Source: Nocardia niwae NBRC 108934 = DSM 45340 (GTDB lineage: Bacteria > Actinomycetota > Actinomycetes > Mycobacteriales > Mycobacteriaceae). Taken from it: a DNA stretch of 64,000 nucleotides. Below the pieces are notes generated by a model that worked only from the letters and a program-made list of their open reading frames with translations, made no database searches and had not been told where the DNA came from. The translations under genes and the position numbers were made by a program. Location of the stretch: NCBI RefSeq assembly GCF_001613465.1, contig NZ_BDCK01000046.1, positions 1-64,000 of the forward strand, written 5' to 3'. Shown here piece after piece: positions 26,075 to 34,554 of the stretch (position 1 is its first letter; the number at the start of each line of letters is the position of its first letter).

Positions 26075-27049
26075 TCAGAGCGCGGTGACGAACCCTTGGG
26101 CGACCATCCAGTCCCGCGCCACCTCCGCGGGTTCGCGTCCGTCCACATCGACCTGACGGTTGAGTTCGGTGATGACCTCGTTGGTGAGGCGCTGCGAAAT
26201 CGGCGTCAGAACCGTGATCACCTCCGGGTGCTCCTCGGCAAAACTCTTGCGCAGCACCAGCGCCGCGTTGTATTTCGGGAAGAACCCGCGATCGTCTTGC
26301 AGCAGGACCAGATTCAGCGCCGGGATGCGGCCGTCGGTGGCGGCCACCGAGCCGAAGCGGCACTGCTTGCCGTCGGCGGTCGCCTGGTAGACCACCGGGT
26401 CCTGCACGATCTGCTTGCGCACCCTGCCCGCATCGATCTCGTATTTGCGGGCCAGGCCGGGGAAGCCGTCCTGCCGGACATTGAATTCGGTGCCCACACA
26501 GATGGCCGCGGCAGCGGGATCGGTGGCGACCAGCCCGGCGTAGTCCGACAGTGTGCGCACGCCGGTCTCCTGGGCGGTTCGCGCGCTCATGACCAGCGCG
26601 TAGGTGTTGTTCATCGGCGCCATCGCCGCCCACACCATGCCGTGCTGGGCGAGGTCGGCGTCGCGCACCGCCTCGAACTGCCCCATCTCATCCGGCACCG
26701 GCGTCTCGTTGCCGAGGTAGTTGATCCAGCCGGTGCCGGTGTAGTCGTAGGCGAGGTCGATCTGCCCGTGCAACTGGGCGTCGCGCACGCTGTTGGAGCC
26801 CTGGATGTTGGTCAGGTCGCGCACCTGGGCTCCGGCCGCCGTCAAGGCGAACTCGATGAGATACCCGAGGATGTTCTGCTCGGTGAAATCCTTGGAGCCC
26901 ACCGTGATGCGCACGCCGTCGAGTTCGGGAACGGGGCGGATGCTGCCCGGCCCGACCCGCAGCGGCACCGCGCTGCCGGATTGCAGCCCGCAGGCGGCCA
27001 GCAACGCCATCCCCAGTCCGAGGGCGAGCGCGCGCCACACCCTGGTCAT
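26075..27049 (-). CDS. Osmoprotectant ABC transporter substrate-binding lipoprotein (OpuC/ProX-type)
   Basis: A 324-residue lipoprotein with lipobox LAAC (Cys20) and an OpuAC-like fold: VRITVGSKDFTEQNILGYLI, then DLAYDYTGTGWINYLG, the usual betaine/choline-binding pattern. It is the last gene of a four-gene operon; its ATG overlaps the stop of the permease gene before it (ATGA). The open frame extends far upstream antisense-free but through the permease gene, so ATG 27049 is the true start. Confidence 0.92.
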   Translation of the reverse strand: MTRVWRALALGLGMALLAACGLQSGSAVPLRVGPGSIRPVPELDGVRITVGSKDFTEQNILGYLIEFALTAAGAQVRDLTNIQGSNSVRDAQLHGQIDLAYDYTGTGWINYLGNETPVPDEMGQFEAVRDADLAQHGMVWAAMAPMNNTYALVMSARTAQETGVRTLSDYAGLVATDPAAAAICVGTEFNVRQDGFPGLARKYEIDAGRVRKQIVQDPVVYQATADGKQCRFGSVAATDGRIPALNLVLLQDDRGFFPKYNAALVLRKSFAEEHPEVITVLTPISQRLTNEVITELNRQVDVDGREPAEVARDWMVAQGFVTAL

Positions 27050-27810
27050 TTCAGCCCCCTCGGCCCGAGGAAGGCTTCGGCGACCGCGCCGAGCCAGTCC
27101 ACCAGCAGGGCCAGTGCCACCGCGAGCACGGCGCCGACCACCAGCGTGACGTTGTCGCGCAGCTTGTAGCCGGTGTCGATCAGGATGCCGAGCCCGCCCG
27201 CGCTCACCAGGAACGACAGCGTCGCGGTGCCGACCGCGAGCACCAGTGAGGTGCGCAGCCCAGCCAGGATGTAAGGCACCGCGAGCGGAAACTCGATGCG
27301 GCGCAAGACGGTCAGGGCCGACATGCCCTGGCCCCGGCCCGCGTCGACGAGCGTGGGGTCCACCTGCTGGTAGCCGAGGATGGTGTTGCGCAGCACCGGA
27401 AGCAGCGAGTAGAACGCGATCGGCGCCACGCCGATCCAGAAGCCGGTGGTCCGGGTGGCCAGGTAGAACAGCACGATCAGGCCGATGGCGGGCGCGGCCG
27501 CGCCGATGTTCGCGATGCCGACGAAAACAGGTGTGAGACGCCGGAATCGCGGTCTGGTGAGCAGGGTGCCCAGCGGGACGGCCACCGCGACAACGATCAG
27601 CACCACGGTCCCGGTGATCAGCACGTGCTGCCAGGTGACGGTCGCGACGTTGCCCGCGTTCAGGCTCGCTCGCTGCGTGGCGGTGAGGTCGCGGGTGAAC
27701 GCCCACACCAGCACGCCCGCGGTGAGCACGAGGACGACCAGGGGTTGCACCACCAACCGGAGGCGTTCGGCCCGGCGCTGGGCGGGGGGAGCCGCCGTGG
27801 CGGTGGTCAT
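27046..27810 (-). CDS. Osmoprotectant ABC transporter permease (ProW/OpuC-type)
   Basis: A 254-residue membrane protein with six or seven hydrophobic segments. The EAA-loop region DPTLVDAGRGQGMSALTVLR marks it as a BPD-type permease. ATG 27810 overlaps the end of the ATPase gene by four bases, giving a coupled operon. The substrate is expected to be glycine betaine, choline or carnitine by family. Confidence 0.92.
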   Translation of the reverse strand: MTTATAAPPAQRRAERLRLVVQPLVVLVLTAGVLVWAFTRDLTATQRASLNAGNVATVTWQHVLITGTVVLIVVAVAVPLGTLLTRPRFRRLTPVFVGIANIGAAAPAIGLIVLFYLATRTTGFWIGVAPIAFYSLLPVLRNTILGYQQVDPTLVDAGRGQGMSALTVLRRIEFPLAVPYILAGLRTSLVLAVGTATLSFLVSAGGLGILIDTGYKLRDNVTLVVGAVLAVALALLVDWLGAVAEAFLGPRGLK

Positions 27811-29006
27811 GGCGCGCCGTCCGTCCCGGACCGGCCGACGCCGTGCTCGGCGCGCAAGGCCGACAAGTGAGCGACCAGGGTGTCGATGGTGATCAACCCG
27901 ACGTATTCGCCGCGCGCCCCGGTCACCACCGCGGTCGCGCTCTGATGTGTCAGCAGGGCGTCCAGCGCGTCCTGCAGCGTCGACTTCAGCGACAACGTCT
28001 CCGGCACCGGCGAGCCGAGGTCGTGCAGCGAGCCGGCGTGCGCCAGTTGTTCGGCCGACACCCAGCGGCGCGGGCGGCTCTGACCGTCCAGCACCAGCGC
28101 CCAAGGCCAGTCCCGGTCCGCGAGCGTGGCGCGCAGGTCGTCGACCTGGTCCTGCTCGGTCACGGTGGGGCAGTCGCCGAGTTCGACATCCCCGACGCGG
28201 GTGAGGGTGAGCTGTTTGAGCGAGGCGTCCGCGCCGACGAAACCGGCGACCGTCTCGTCGGCCGGGTCGGCCAGGATCGCCGCGGGCGTGTCGTACTGCA
28301 GGATCCGGGATCGGTCACCGAGCACGGCGATGCGATCACCGAGCTTGACCGCCTCGGTGAAATCGTGGGTGACGAAGACGATCGTCTTGCCGAGCTCGCC
28401 CTGCAGGCGGAGCAACTCGTCCTGCAGCAGCCCCCGGGTGATCGGATCGACCGCGCCGAACGGCTCGTCCATCAGCAGCACGGGCGGGTCGGCCGCCAGC
28501 GCCCTGGCCACGCCGACGCGCTGCTGCTGGCCACCGGACAGCTGCCGGGGATAGCGGTCGCGGAAGGTATCGGGGTCCAGTCCGACCAGCTCCAGCATCT
28601 CGTCGACCCGGGCCGCGATGCGCCGCCGGTCCCAGCCGATCAAGCCCGGCACGGTCGCGACGTTCTTCGCGACGGTCAGGTGCGGGAACAGTCCGGCCTG
28701 CTGGATTGAGTAGCCGATGCCGCGGCGCAGCCGGTCGGGATGGATCGTGGCCGCGTCGCGCCCGTCGATGGTGATGGTGCCGGAGGTGGGCTCGATCAGC
28801 CGGTTGACCATCCGCATGGTGGTGGTCTTGCCGCAGCCCGACGGACCGACCAGCACCACGATCTCACCGGCCGGGATGGTCAGCGAAACGCTGTCCACAG
28901 CCGGATCACGCTGCCCCGGATAGTGTTTGGTCACCGAGTGCAGCACGATCTCGACGCCGGAGACGACGGACCCCACTGTCCCGTCCGGTGTTTCGGTCTC
29001 AGTCAC
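27807..29006 (-). CDS. Osmoprotectant ABC transporter ATP-binding protein with CBS pair
   Basis: A 399-residue ATPase: Walker A GPSGCGKTT, signature LSGGQQQR, Walker B LLMDEPFGAVD, H-loop VTHD. After residue 240 come two CBS-like repeats ending TAVVTGARGEYVGLITID, as in ProV/OpuCA where they sense ionic strength. It overlaps the upstream permease gene by eight bases. Confidence 0.93.
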   Translation of the reverse strand: MTETETPDGTVGSVVSGVEIVLHSVTKHYPGQRDPAVDSVSLTIPAGEIVVLVGPSGCGKTTTMRMVNRLIEPTSGTITIDGRDAATIHPDRLRRGIGYSIQQAGLFPHLTVAKNVATVPGLIGWDRRRIAARVDEMLELVGLDPDTFRDRYPRQLSGGQQQRVGVARALAADPPVLLMDEPFGAVDPITRGLLQDELLRLQGELGKTIVFVTHDFTEAVKLGDRIAVLGDRSRILQYDTPAAILADPADETVAGFVGADASLKQLTLTRVGDVELGDCPTVTEQDQVDDLRATLADRDWPWALVLDGQSRPRRWVSAEQLAHAGSLHDLGSPVPETLSLKSTLQDALDALLTHQSATAVVTGARGEYVGLITIDTLVAHLSALRAEHGVGRSGTDGAP

Positions 29007-29649
29007 GGATTCCCCTCGAGGTGGTGAGCCGTCCGATCAGCACGTAGATCCCGTCGAGTACGAGTGCGAGCACGACGACGAGGATCGTGCCGACCAGAGC
29101 CTGTGGCAGTGCGTTCGGACTGCCCAGACGCGCGAGCCCGGAGAAGATGAGGTTGCCGAGCCCGGGGCCTTTGGCATACGCGGCGAGCGCGAGGATACCC
29201 ATGATCAACTGGGTGCTCACCCGCATGCCCGCCAGGATCGCGGGCCAGGCCAGCGGCAGTTCGATGCGGGCGAGCACCCGCAGGCGATTCATCCCCACGC
29301 CGCGCGCCGCATCGGTCACGGCCGGGTCCACCGAGTCGAGTCCGATGATGGTGTTGCGCAGGATCGGCAGCAGTGCGTACACCACGAGCGCGGTGATCGT
29401 GGGCGCGACGCCGAGGCCGAGGACCGGGATCAGCAGGCCGAGCAGCGCGAAGGACGGCACGGTGAGCACCGCGCCCGCCAGCGCGGAGGCGACCGAGGAA
29501 CCGAACGGGCTGCGGTAGACCAGGACTCCGATGAGCACCGAGACCACCGTCGCCAGCAGCACCGATTGCACCACGGCCGAGACGTGCAGGTAGGAGTCGA
29601 CCAGCAACTGGTGCCGCCGGTGCACGATGAATGTCCACAGCGTGTCCAG
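28999..29649 (-). CDS. Osmoprotectant ABC transporter permease, first gene of operon, probable CTG start
   Basis: A 216-residue permease with six hydrophobic segments and the EAA-loop DPAVTDAARGVGMNRLRVLA. Family members begin close to the motif DTLW-x-FIV. In this frame the only codon at that place is CTG 29649, and it is preceded by GGGGAGGT with a six-base gap. The ATG in GATGGGGAGG is out of frame. The next in-frame ATG is some 60 codons upstream and adds a non-membrane, Arg-rich stretch without family character. It overlaps the ATPase gene. Confidence 0.85.
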   Translation of the reverse strand: MDTLWTFIVHRRHQLLVDSYLHVSAVVQSVLLATVVSVLIGVLVYRSPFGSSVASALAGAVLTVPSFALLGLLIPVLGLGVAPTITALVVYALLPILRNTIIGLDSVDPAVTDAARGVGMNRLRVLARIELPLAWPAILAGMRVSTQLIMGILALAAYAKGPGLGNLIFSGLARLGSPNALPQALVGTILVVVLALVLDGIYVLIGRLTTSRGIRD

Positions 29650-29846
29650 GGCCGTACCTCCCCATCGGCTGGTCTCTCCGGAGACTAGCGCGGTTTTCCC
29701 GGTGCCGTACGCGATTTCGGCTCGTACGGGTTGCCCGCAGCACGATCGGCGAAACCGATCGGACGGCCTCGGGAACCGTTCGGCGTGCTCGCGCGTCGAA
29801 ATCCATAAGCTCGACAACAGCATCACACGAAGGGATCGGGGGAGCG

Positions 29847-30452
29847 ATGGCACAACAGCTGGGATCGCGAGCGGGGCGGTGGATCGCGCTCGCGGTGGTG
29901 GTGCTCGGCGTAGCCGCGGCGGTGCTCGCCACGGGCTTGTGGTGGCAGGACCGAGCGGATCGCGGAGCGGTCGTGGGCGAGCGTCTCACCGAGTTTCCCG
30001 CACTGGACCGCTCGGCGCTCGACGCGTCTCGAGCCGGAATCGTCGCGGTCGCCGAGCGTGAGTTCGCCGAGCCGGGCGCAGGCACGAAATACGCGGAAGG
30101 CGCCGAGGAGGCGTGGTGCGCCGATTTCGTCAGCTGGGTGCTGCGCGAGGCCGGGGTGCCGCTGGCCAACCCGAATTCGGGCTCTTGGCGGATTCCCGGC
30201 GTCTACACCTTGCAGGAGTACTACGAGAGCGTCGGCCGGTTCGTCCCTGGCGGCTCCGGCTACCACCCGCGGACCGGTGATGTACTGCTATATGGGGAAT
30301 CCAGCCCGTTCGGACAGCACACGAACATCGTCCTGCGGGCCGACGCCGGCCAGGTGACCACCATCGGTGGCAACGAATACGGCGAGATCCGAATTCATCG
30401 CTTCGCGCTGGACGAGGTGCCCGGCGTGGTCGGTGTCGGGCGATTGGAATGA
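29847..30452 (+). CDS. Membrane-anchored CHAP-domain (NlpC/P60-like) peptidase/amidase
   Basis: A 201-residue protein with one N-terminal transmembrane helix (residues 12-32) and an extracytoplasmic CHAP domain. The catalytic cysteine is Cys91 in EEAWCADFVSWVL, the histidine His158 in GQHTNIVL and a polar residue Asn176 in IGGNEYGE. It would cleave peptidoglycan peptides. ATG 29847 has GGGGGAG just upstream. It is divergent from the ABC operon. Confidence 0.8.
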   Translation: MAQQLGSRAGRWIALAVVVLGVAAAVLATGLWWQDRADRGAVVGERLTEFPALDRSALDASRAGIVAVAEREFAEPGAGTKYAEGAEEAWCADFVSWVLREAGVPLANPNSGSWRIPGVYTLQEYYESVGRFVPGGSGYHPRTGDVLLYGESSPFGQHTNIVLRADAGQVTTIGGNEYGEIRIHRFALDEVPGVVGVGRLE

Positions 30453-30526
30453 GAACCCTCCCCGGTGAGTGGAATCTGTCCGATATGCGGGTGAAACGGC
30501 GTGCCGGATGGTCCTACGATGGAGAC

Positions 30527-30548
30527 GGCGGCGCCCGGCAGCGCCGCC
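30527..30548 (+). terminator. Hairpin after the CHAP gene
   Basis: GGCGGCGC (30527-30534), six-base loop, GCGCCGCC (30541-30548), 75 bp after the stop codon. Confidence 0.55.
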
Positions 30549-30682
30549 GCCGGTCCCCGCCCTGCTTCCCCCTCATCGGCAGGACGGGGATCTCTGGCTG
30601 ACCAGTGCGTTCCGGGGCGGTGCAAGATCGGTCGCGTACCGTGTCGGGTGTCCATCGAGAGGTGAGGGTTCCGGAACTCCTG

Positions 30683-31810
30683 ATGCATCCGACCGACGAA
30701 TCGAGTAGTGCGCCCGCCTGGATCGACTACGCCGAGTTCGGCGAGCGTTTCGTCACGCACGCGGTGAACGCAGCCCGCATCGAATCCGCCATCTCCGGCA
30801 TGACGGGCCGTGGCTTGACCATCGGCCCCGTCTCGATCGGCCCGGCCGGACTCGCCGGTTTCGTCGCCGAGGGCAAGGTCGGCGCGCCGCGCGTGCTGCA
30901 CAGCGGCCCACGGGTGACGTTCGTGGTGACCGTCCCGGTGTCGCTCACACTGAAAGTGCTGCTCGGCGGCCGGAAACTGCGCTTGGAGGCCAGGGTCGAG
31001 ATCGATCTGACCCTGCACGCCCGCACCGCCGAACCCGTGCTCATCATCATCGACATCCCGCCGATCACCCAGCGCGACATCAGCTTCGTCCTGCGCGCCC
31101 AAGCGGTCGAGTCGGCTTGGGAATGGCTGCTGGATCCGATCGCGGGGGTGGTGCAGCGGGAGGTCGCCTCCCGGGTGAACGCCATGCTGGCCGATCCGCA
31201 GACCCGCCGTGGGCTGGTCTTCGACGTGGAGGCGATGGTCGCGGGCAAAAGATCGGCATATCGGGACAGGCGCGCGTTCGATTGGATCGGCTACGACGAG
31301 TTCGGGCATCGGTTCTTCACCCGCATCGTGACGCGCGACCGGGTGCACGACGTGGTGGAACGCCTGGCGGGCAGGCAGATCGAAGTCGGGCCGCTGCGGA
31401 CGGGCCCGCGCGCCAGCGCCGTCGTCACTGTTCGCGGAGCGGTCCGGATGCCACGACTGACGGACCGATCGGCGGATCCGGTCGCCTTCGACCTGAGGCT
31501 GCCGGTGAGCCTGGACATCACGGTGGACGTGCTGAAAGCCAATCGTTATCGCGCCGACGTGGAGGTGCCGTTGGTGCTCACCGCCCGCGCCGCGGACCCT
31601 TTGCGCGTGGTGATCGACGTACCACCGCCCGATCCGGCCGACATCCGGATGGAGTTCACCGCCCACGGCGCGCGCGCAGCCGCCCTCGGTGCGCTCGCCG
31701 GGATAAAGAAGCAGGTCATCGCCCAGGTGGCGGCGGTGATACGCAAAGAGCTGGCCGACCCGTCGATGCGCACCATCGACGTCGCCGCGCGCATCGACGG
31801 CGTCGCCTGA
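30683..31810 (+). CDS. Internally duplicated protein of unknown function
   Basis: A 375-residue soluble protein made of two similar halves. Each starts with a Trp-Ile-x-Tyr-x-Glu-Phe-Gly pattern (WIDYAEFGERFVTHAV near residue 12; WIGYDEFGHRFFTRIV near residue 207) and continues with an amphipathic beta-rich stretch ending in (I/V)IDIPP or VIDVPPP and a helix. The alternation of long strands suggests a lipid-binding tubular fold, but that is a guess. A GTG at 30662 is an alternative start. No signal peptide is seen. Confidence 0.7.
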   Translation: MHPTDESSSAPAWIDYAEFGERFVTHAVNAARIESAISGMTGRGLTIGPVSIGPAGLAGFVAEGKVGAPRVLHSGPRVTFVVTVPVSLTLKVLLGGRKLRLEARVEIDLTLHARTAEPVLIIIDIPPITQRDISFVLRAQAVESAWEWLLDPIAGVVQREVASRVNAMLADPQTRRGLVFDVEAMVAGKRSAYRDRRAFDWIGYDEFGHRFFTRIVTRDRVHDVVERLAGRQIEVGPLRTGPRASAVVTVRGAVRMPRLTDRSADPVAFDLRLPVSLDITVDVLKANRYRADVEVPLVLTARAADPLRVVIDVPPPDPADIRMEFTAHGARAAALGALAGIKKQVIAQVAAVIRKELADPSMRTIDVAARIDGVA

Positions 31811-31846
31811 CCACTCGTCACCAGCCGCGCACGGTGTGGCGAATGT

Positions 31847-31904
31847 GAAACATGTTTCTCCTGGGTCTGGCGGTTCCCATGTGAATGTGGTGAAATGAGT
31901 TCAC
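31847..31904. promoter_or_regulatory. Two palindromes upstream of the DUF1906 gene
   Basis: GAAACATGTTTC (31847-31858) is a perfect 12-bp palindrome. GTGAA (31890-31894), five bases, TTCAC (31900-31904) is a second perfect dyad. Both lie in the leader of the DUF1906 gene and are candidate operators. The proteins that bind are unknown. Confidence 0.4.
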
Positions 31905-31990
31905 GTTCGAGGCTCCCGGCGCGCGTGAGGTTTGGGGAAGGTGCGCCGGGCACGCTGCTATCCATGTCGGGTTGCGCGAAGGAGTCGACG

Positions 31991-32704
31991 ATGCGTTCCA
32001 TTTCGGTATCCCGGCGTGATCTGTTCGCCTACGCGGCCGCGGCGGCCGTAGCCGGCGTCACCGCCGCCGCAGCTCCCGCCGCCGCGCGGCCCGCGCTCGG
32101 CACCTTGGTCGATTACGCGGGCGGCGTCCCTTCGGCCGCGGCGATCCGCGACGCGGGCCATATCGGCGTCATCCGTTACGTGTCGGATCGCAGGCCGGGC
32201 GCCGAGTGGATGGCGGGAAAACCGCTGCGCTCGCCGGAAGTCCGCGACCTCGAGGCGGCGGATCTGCGGATCGTCTCGTGCTATCAGTTCGGCAAGGGGC
32301 CCACCGCGGACTGGCGCGGCGGGCTCGAGGCGGGCAAGCGGCACGCCGAGCGCGGCCTGGCGTTGCATCGCGCCGCCGGCGGCCCGGACAACGCCCCCAT
32401 CTACGCGTCCATCGACGACAATCCGTCCCCGGTCGACTTCGCCACCATGATCGCGCCGTACCTACTGGGCTGGCAGGCCGTGCTCGGCAAGGAGCGCACC
32501 GGCATCTACGCGAACACCCCGACCATCGAGCTGGCCCACACCGCGGGATTGTGTTCCTGGTACTGGCAGCACAACTGGGGAACACCGAAGGGCTTCGTGC
32601 ACCCCGTCGCCAACCTGCACCAGTTCGAGATAGACAAGCGCTCGATCGACGGGGTGGGGATCGATGTGAACAACGTGCTCACACCCGAGTACGGGCAATG
32701 GTGA
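31991..32704 (+). CDS. Tat-exported DUF1906 (glycoside-hydrolase-like) protein
   Basis: A 237-residue protein with a Tat signal (SRRDLFAYAAAAAV, residues 7-20, AAA cleavage near residue 33). The mature domain has the DUF1906 layout of M. tuberculosis Rv2525c: LVDYAGGVPSAAAI, GVIRYVSDRRPGAEW, then IYASIDDNPSP with the paired acidic residues and CSWYWQHNWG. It acts outside the membrane, probably on cell-wall glycan. ATG 31991 follows GAAGGAG. Confidence 0.85.
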   Translation: MRSISVSRRDLFAYAAAAAVAGVTAAAAPAAARPALGTLVDYAGGVPSAAAIRDAGHIGVIRYVSDRRPGAEWMAGKPLRSPEVRDLEAADLRIVSCYQFGKGPTADWRGGLEAGKRHAERGLALHRAAGGPDNAPIYASIDDNPSPVDFATMIAPYLLGWQAVLGKERTGIYANTPTIELAHTAGLCSWYWQHNWGTPKGFVHPVANLHQFEIDKRSIDGVGIDVNNVLTPEYGQW

Positions 32705-32945
32705 AGAAGCCACATTCGTCCACGTTTCGGTGCCGAATCGCTTGATCGGCCCGTACGTCCGACGTCCGTAGCCGGGTCGACGCCGGGAATTGCCGCTGCG
32801 TCGGTGAAAGGTCGCCCGGGTGGTCATGCCCTTATCACCGCGGGGCAGCATGATCCCATCGACGCGCTGATCGGCTACCCGCACTACGGCGATGCGGTCC
32901 GACTTGTGCGCCGCCGTCGTCGGCCAACACAGTCGCGGCCGGATA

Positions 32946-33305
32946 TTACGTCTGGCAGTGGCTGATCGGGGTCGCGCGGAGGTCGGGTTCGTCGTCCGGG
33001 ACGACCCGCAGGGAGGGGCGGCTGTCCGGGGCTTCGTGGTCGCCGAGCCAGCAGAACAGCGACCACCGGGACAGGCCGGAGAACGCGGAACCGAGGCTGG
33101 CGAACGAGAACGACGAGATCGCAGAACCGAAGGATCCCACCGACCCGATCGACAGCACGGAGCCCACACTGCCGATGGACAGGACCGAATAGGCCGACCC
33201 GATGGACAGGATCGACCCCTCCGAGCGGATGGACAGGATCGAGCGGTGCGAGCGTCTGCTGCGGATCGAATGAGTCGTGCGTATCGAGTGATCGATGGTC
33301 GCCAT
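32946..33305 (-). CDS. Small nonapeptide-repeat (Leu-Ser-Ile-Gly-Ser) protein
   Basis: A 119-residue protein. Residues 23-76 are six consecutive 9-residue units: ILSIRSEGS, ILSIGSAYS, VLSIGSVGS, VLSIGSVGS, FGSAISSFS, FASLGSAFS. The unit places Leu and Ile two apart with Ser at fixed positions, suited to a short beta-solenoid. The N-terminal 22 residues are His/Arg/Ser-rich (HSIRTTHSIRSRRS) and the C-terminus is acidic. I have seen similar small proteins in actinobacteria without a function. ATG 33305 is used. Confidence 0.65.
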   Translation of the reverse strand: MATIDHSIRTTHSIRSRRSHRSILSIRSEGSILSIGSAYSVLSIGSVGSVLSIGSVGSFGSAISSFSFASLGSAFSGLSRWSLFCWLGDHEAPDSRPSLRVVPDDEPDLRATPISHCQT

Positions 33306-33434
33306 AGTTAGCGGTCTACCACAGTCCGGACGATTCGTGGGGCGTCGCGGCGGATCCGTTCGAGGTTGTCGCGGAGTACCCGGGAACGACCGAGGGCGGC
33401 GACCCCGATGGAGTCGCCGCCCTCGGACGGAAGC

Positions 33435-34235
33435 TCAGCCTACGGTGAAGAACCCGAGCGTCGGCAGGAACGAGCAGGTCCGCGCCTCGCCGTCGCCGGA
33501 CTGGGTGGTCAGCGAGCCGGAGACGACCGCGACGACGCGGCCGAAGCCCGTGTCGGCGATCGCCGACAGCGTGGCGGGGCCATCCGGGTTGATCTTGGCC
33601 TCGTCGGTCAGCGGCAGGACGCCGGACTGACGCGTGTCCAGGTTCAGCCACTGCACCGTCATCGGCGGGTTCTGCACCGGCGTCGGCGACTTGGTGCCGA
33701 GCGCGGTGAAGACGAACCCGGTCTGACCAGCCTTCGGTCCGGGCGGCGGCAGCGTGGCCGGACCGGGGACGGCCAGAGCGGTGCCCACCGAGTCGGCGCT
33801 CGGGCCGATGCAGCCCTTGCCGATGGTCGGGTAGAGGAACTGCGCGATCGCCGGACCGTCCTGCGGCACCTCGGGACCACCGCCGCCGCTGCCGTCGAGG
33901 AAGGTGATGATCCGTTCCAGTGTCGACTTGATCTGCGGCGGGAGGTTCAGGGTGGCCAGCAGCCTGCGTGCCTGATCCAGAATGGCCGACTGCGGGCCCG
34001 CGACGCCTGCGGGGCTCGCGATATCCGCCGGTCCCGCGACGGCGCCGACGATGGCTGGGGCGAGTGCGGCCAGCGCGTCCACCGGAACACCTTCGGGAAC
34101 CATGGGAACGCTGTTCGTAAGCGCCGCGGGGGCGGGCGCAGGGGCCGCGATTGCTGTCGTCGGCGCGGCAAGCGTGGCACTCGCCGCGATGGCGAGTGCG
34201 GACAATGCGATCCGCGATCCTCGGGTGCGAAGCAC
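33435..34235 (-). CDS. Secreted Ala/Pro-rich protein, Rv1157c-like
   Basis: A 266-residue protein with a signal peptide (RIALSALAIAASATLAAP, cleavage at AIAAPAP). The mature part has a Pro/Ala/Val-rich N-terminus and a C-terminal beta domain with two cysteines (GKGCIGPSAD and RTCSFLP). Placement next to pimE matches M. tuberculosis Rv1157c. The function is unknown. It starts at a GTG and is divergent from pimE. Confidence 0.75.
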   Translation of the reverse strand: MLRTRGSRIALSALAIAASATLAAPTTAIAAPAPAPAALTNSVPMVPEGVPVDALAALAPAIVGAVAGPADIASPAGVAGPQSAILDQARRLLATLNLPPQIKSTLERIITFLDGSGGGGPEVPQDGPAIAQFLYPTIGKGCIGPSADSVGTALAVPGPATLPPPGPKAGQTGFVFTALGTKSPTPVQNPPMTVQWLNLDTRQSGVLPLTDEAKINPDGPATLSAIADTGFGRVVAVVSGSLTTQSGDGEARTCSFLPTLGFFTVG

Positions 34236-34554
34236 TGGTCTGGCCGTCCTTACCTCGGGTACATCAGGGTTCGATTGCTAAAAGCCATCGTTTCGGGGTC
34301 ACTCTAGGGACATTGCGGCTATGTGTACAGCCGCGGCGACCGGAAGGCGCCGTGGACGATCAGTGTGAGCCGAATTTACCGCGCCCCGATGTTACTGGTG
34401 TGAAAGTTGATGCAAATGTTACCGGTGGTTCGAGGGTTCCACCGACCGCATTCGCGCTGCGGTTAATCTAATCGTTGCCGTCCGCGCTGTTACCAGAACA
34501 TCGAAGTCCGGGCGCGCCCGCCGACGCACCGCACCCGAGCCGAAAGCCAGCGAT
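34236..34554. promoter_or_regulatory. Divergent promoter region between the Rv1157c-like gene and pimE
   Basis: A 319-bp region, poorer in GC than its surroundings. A direct repeat ATGTTAC(T/C)GGTG occurs at 34389-34400 and 34416-34427, 27 bp apart. No coding frame was found. Confidence 0.45.
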
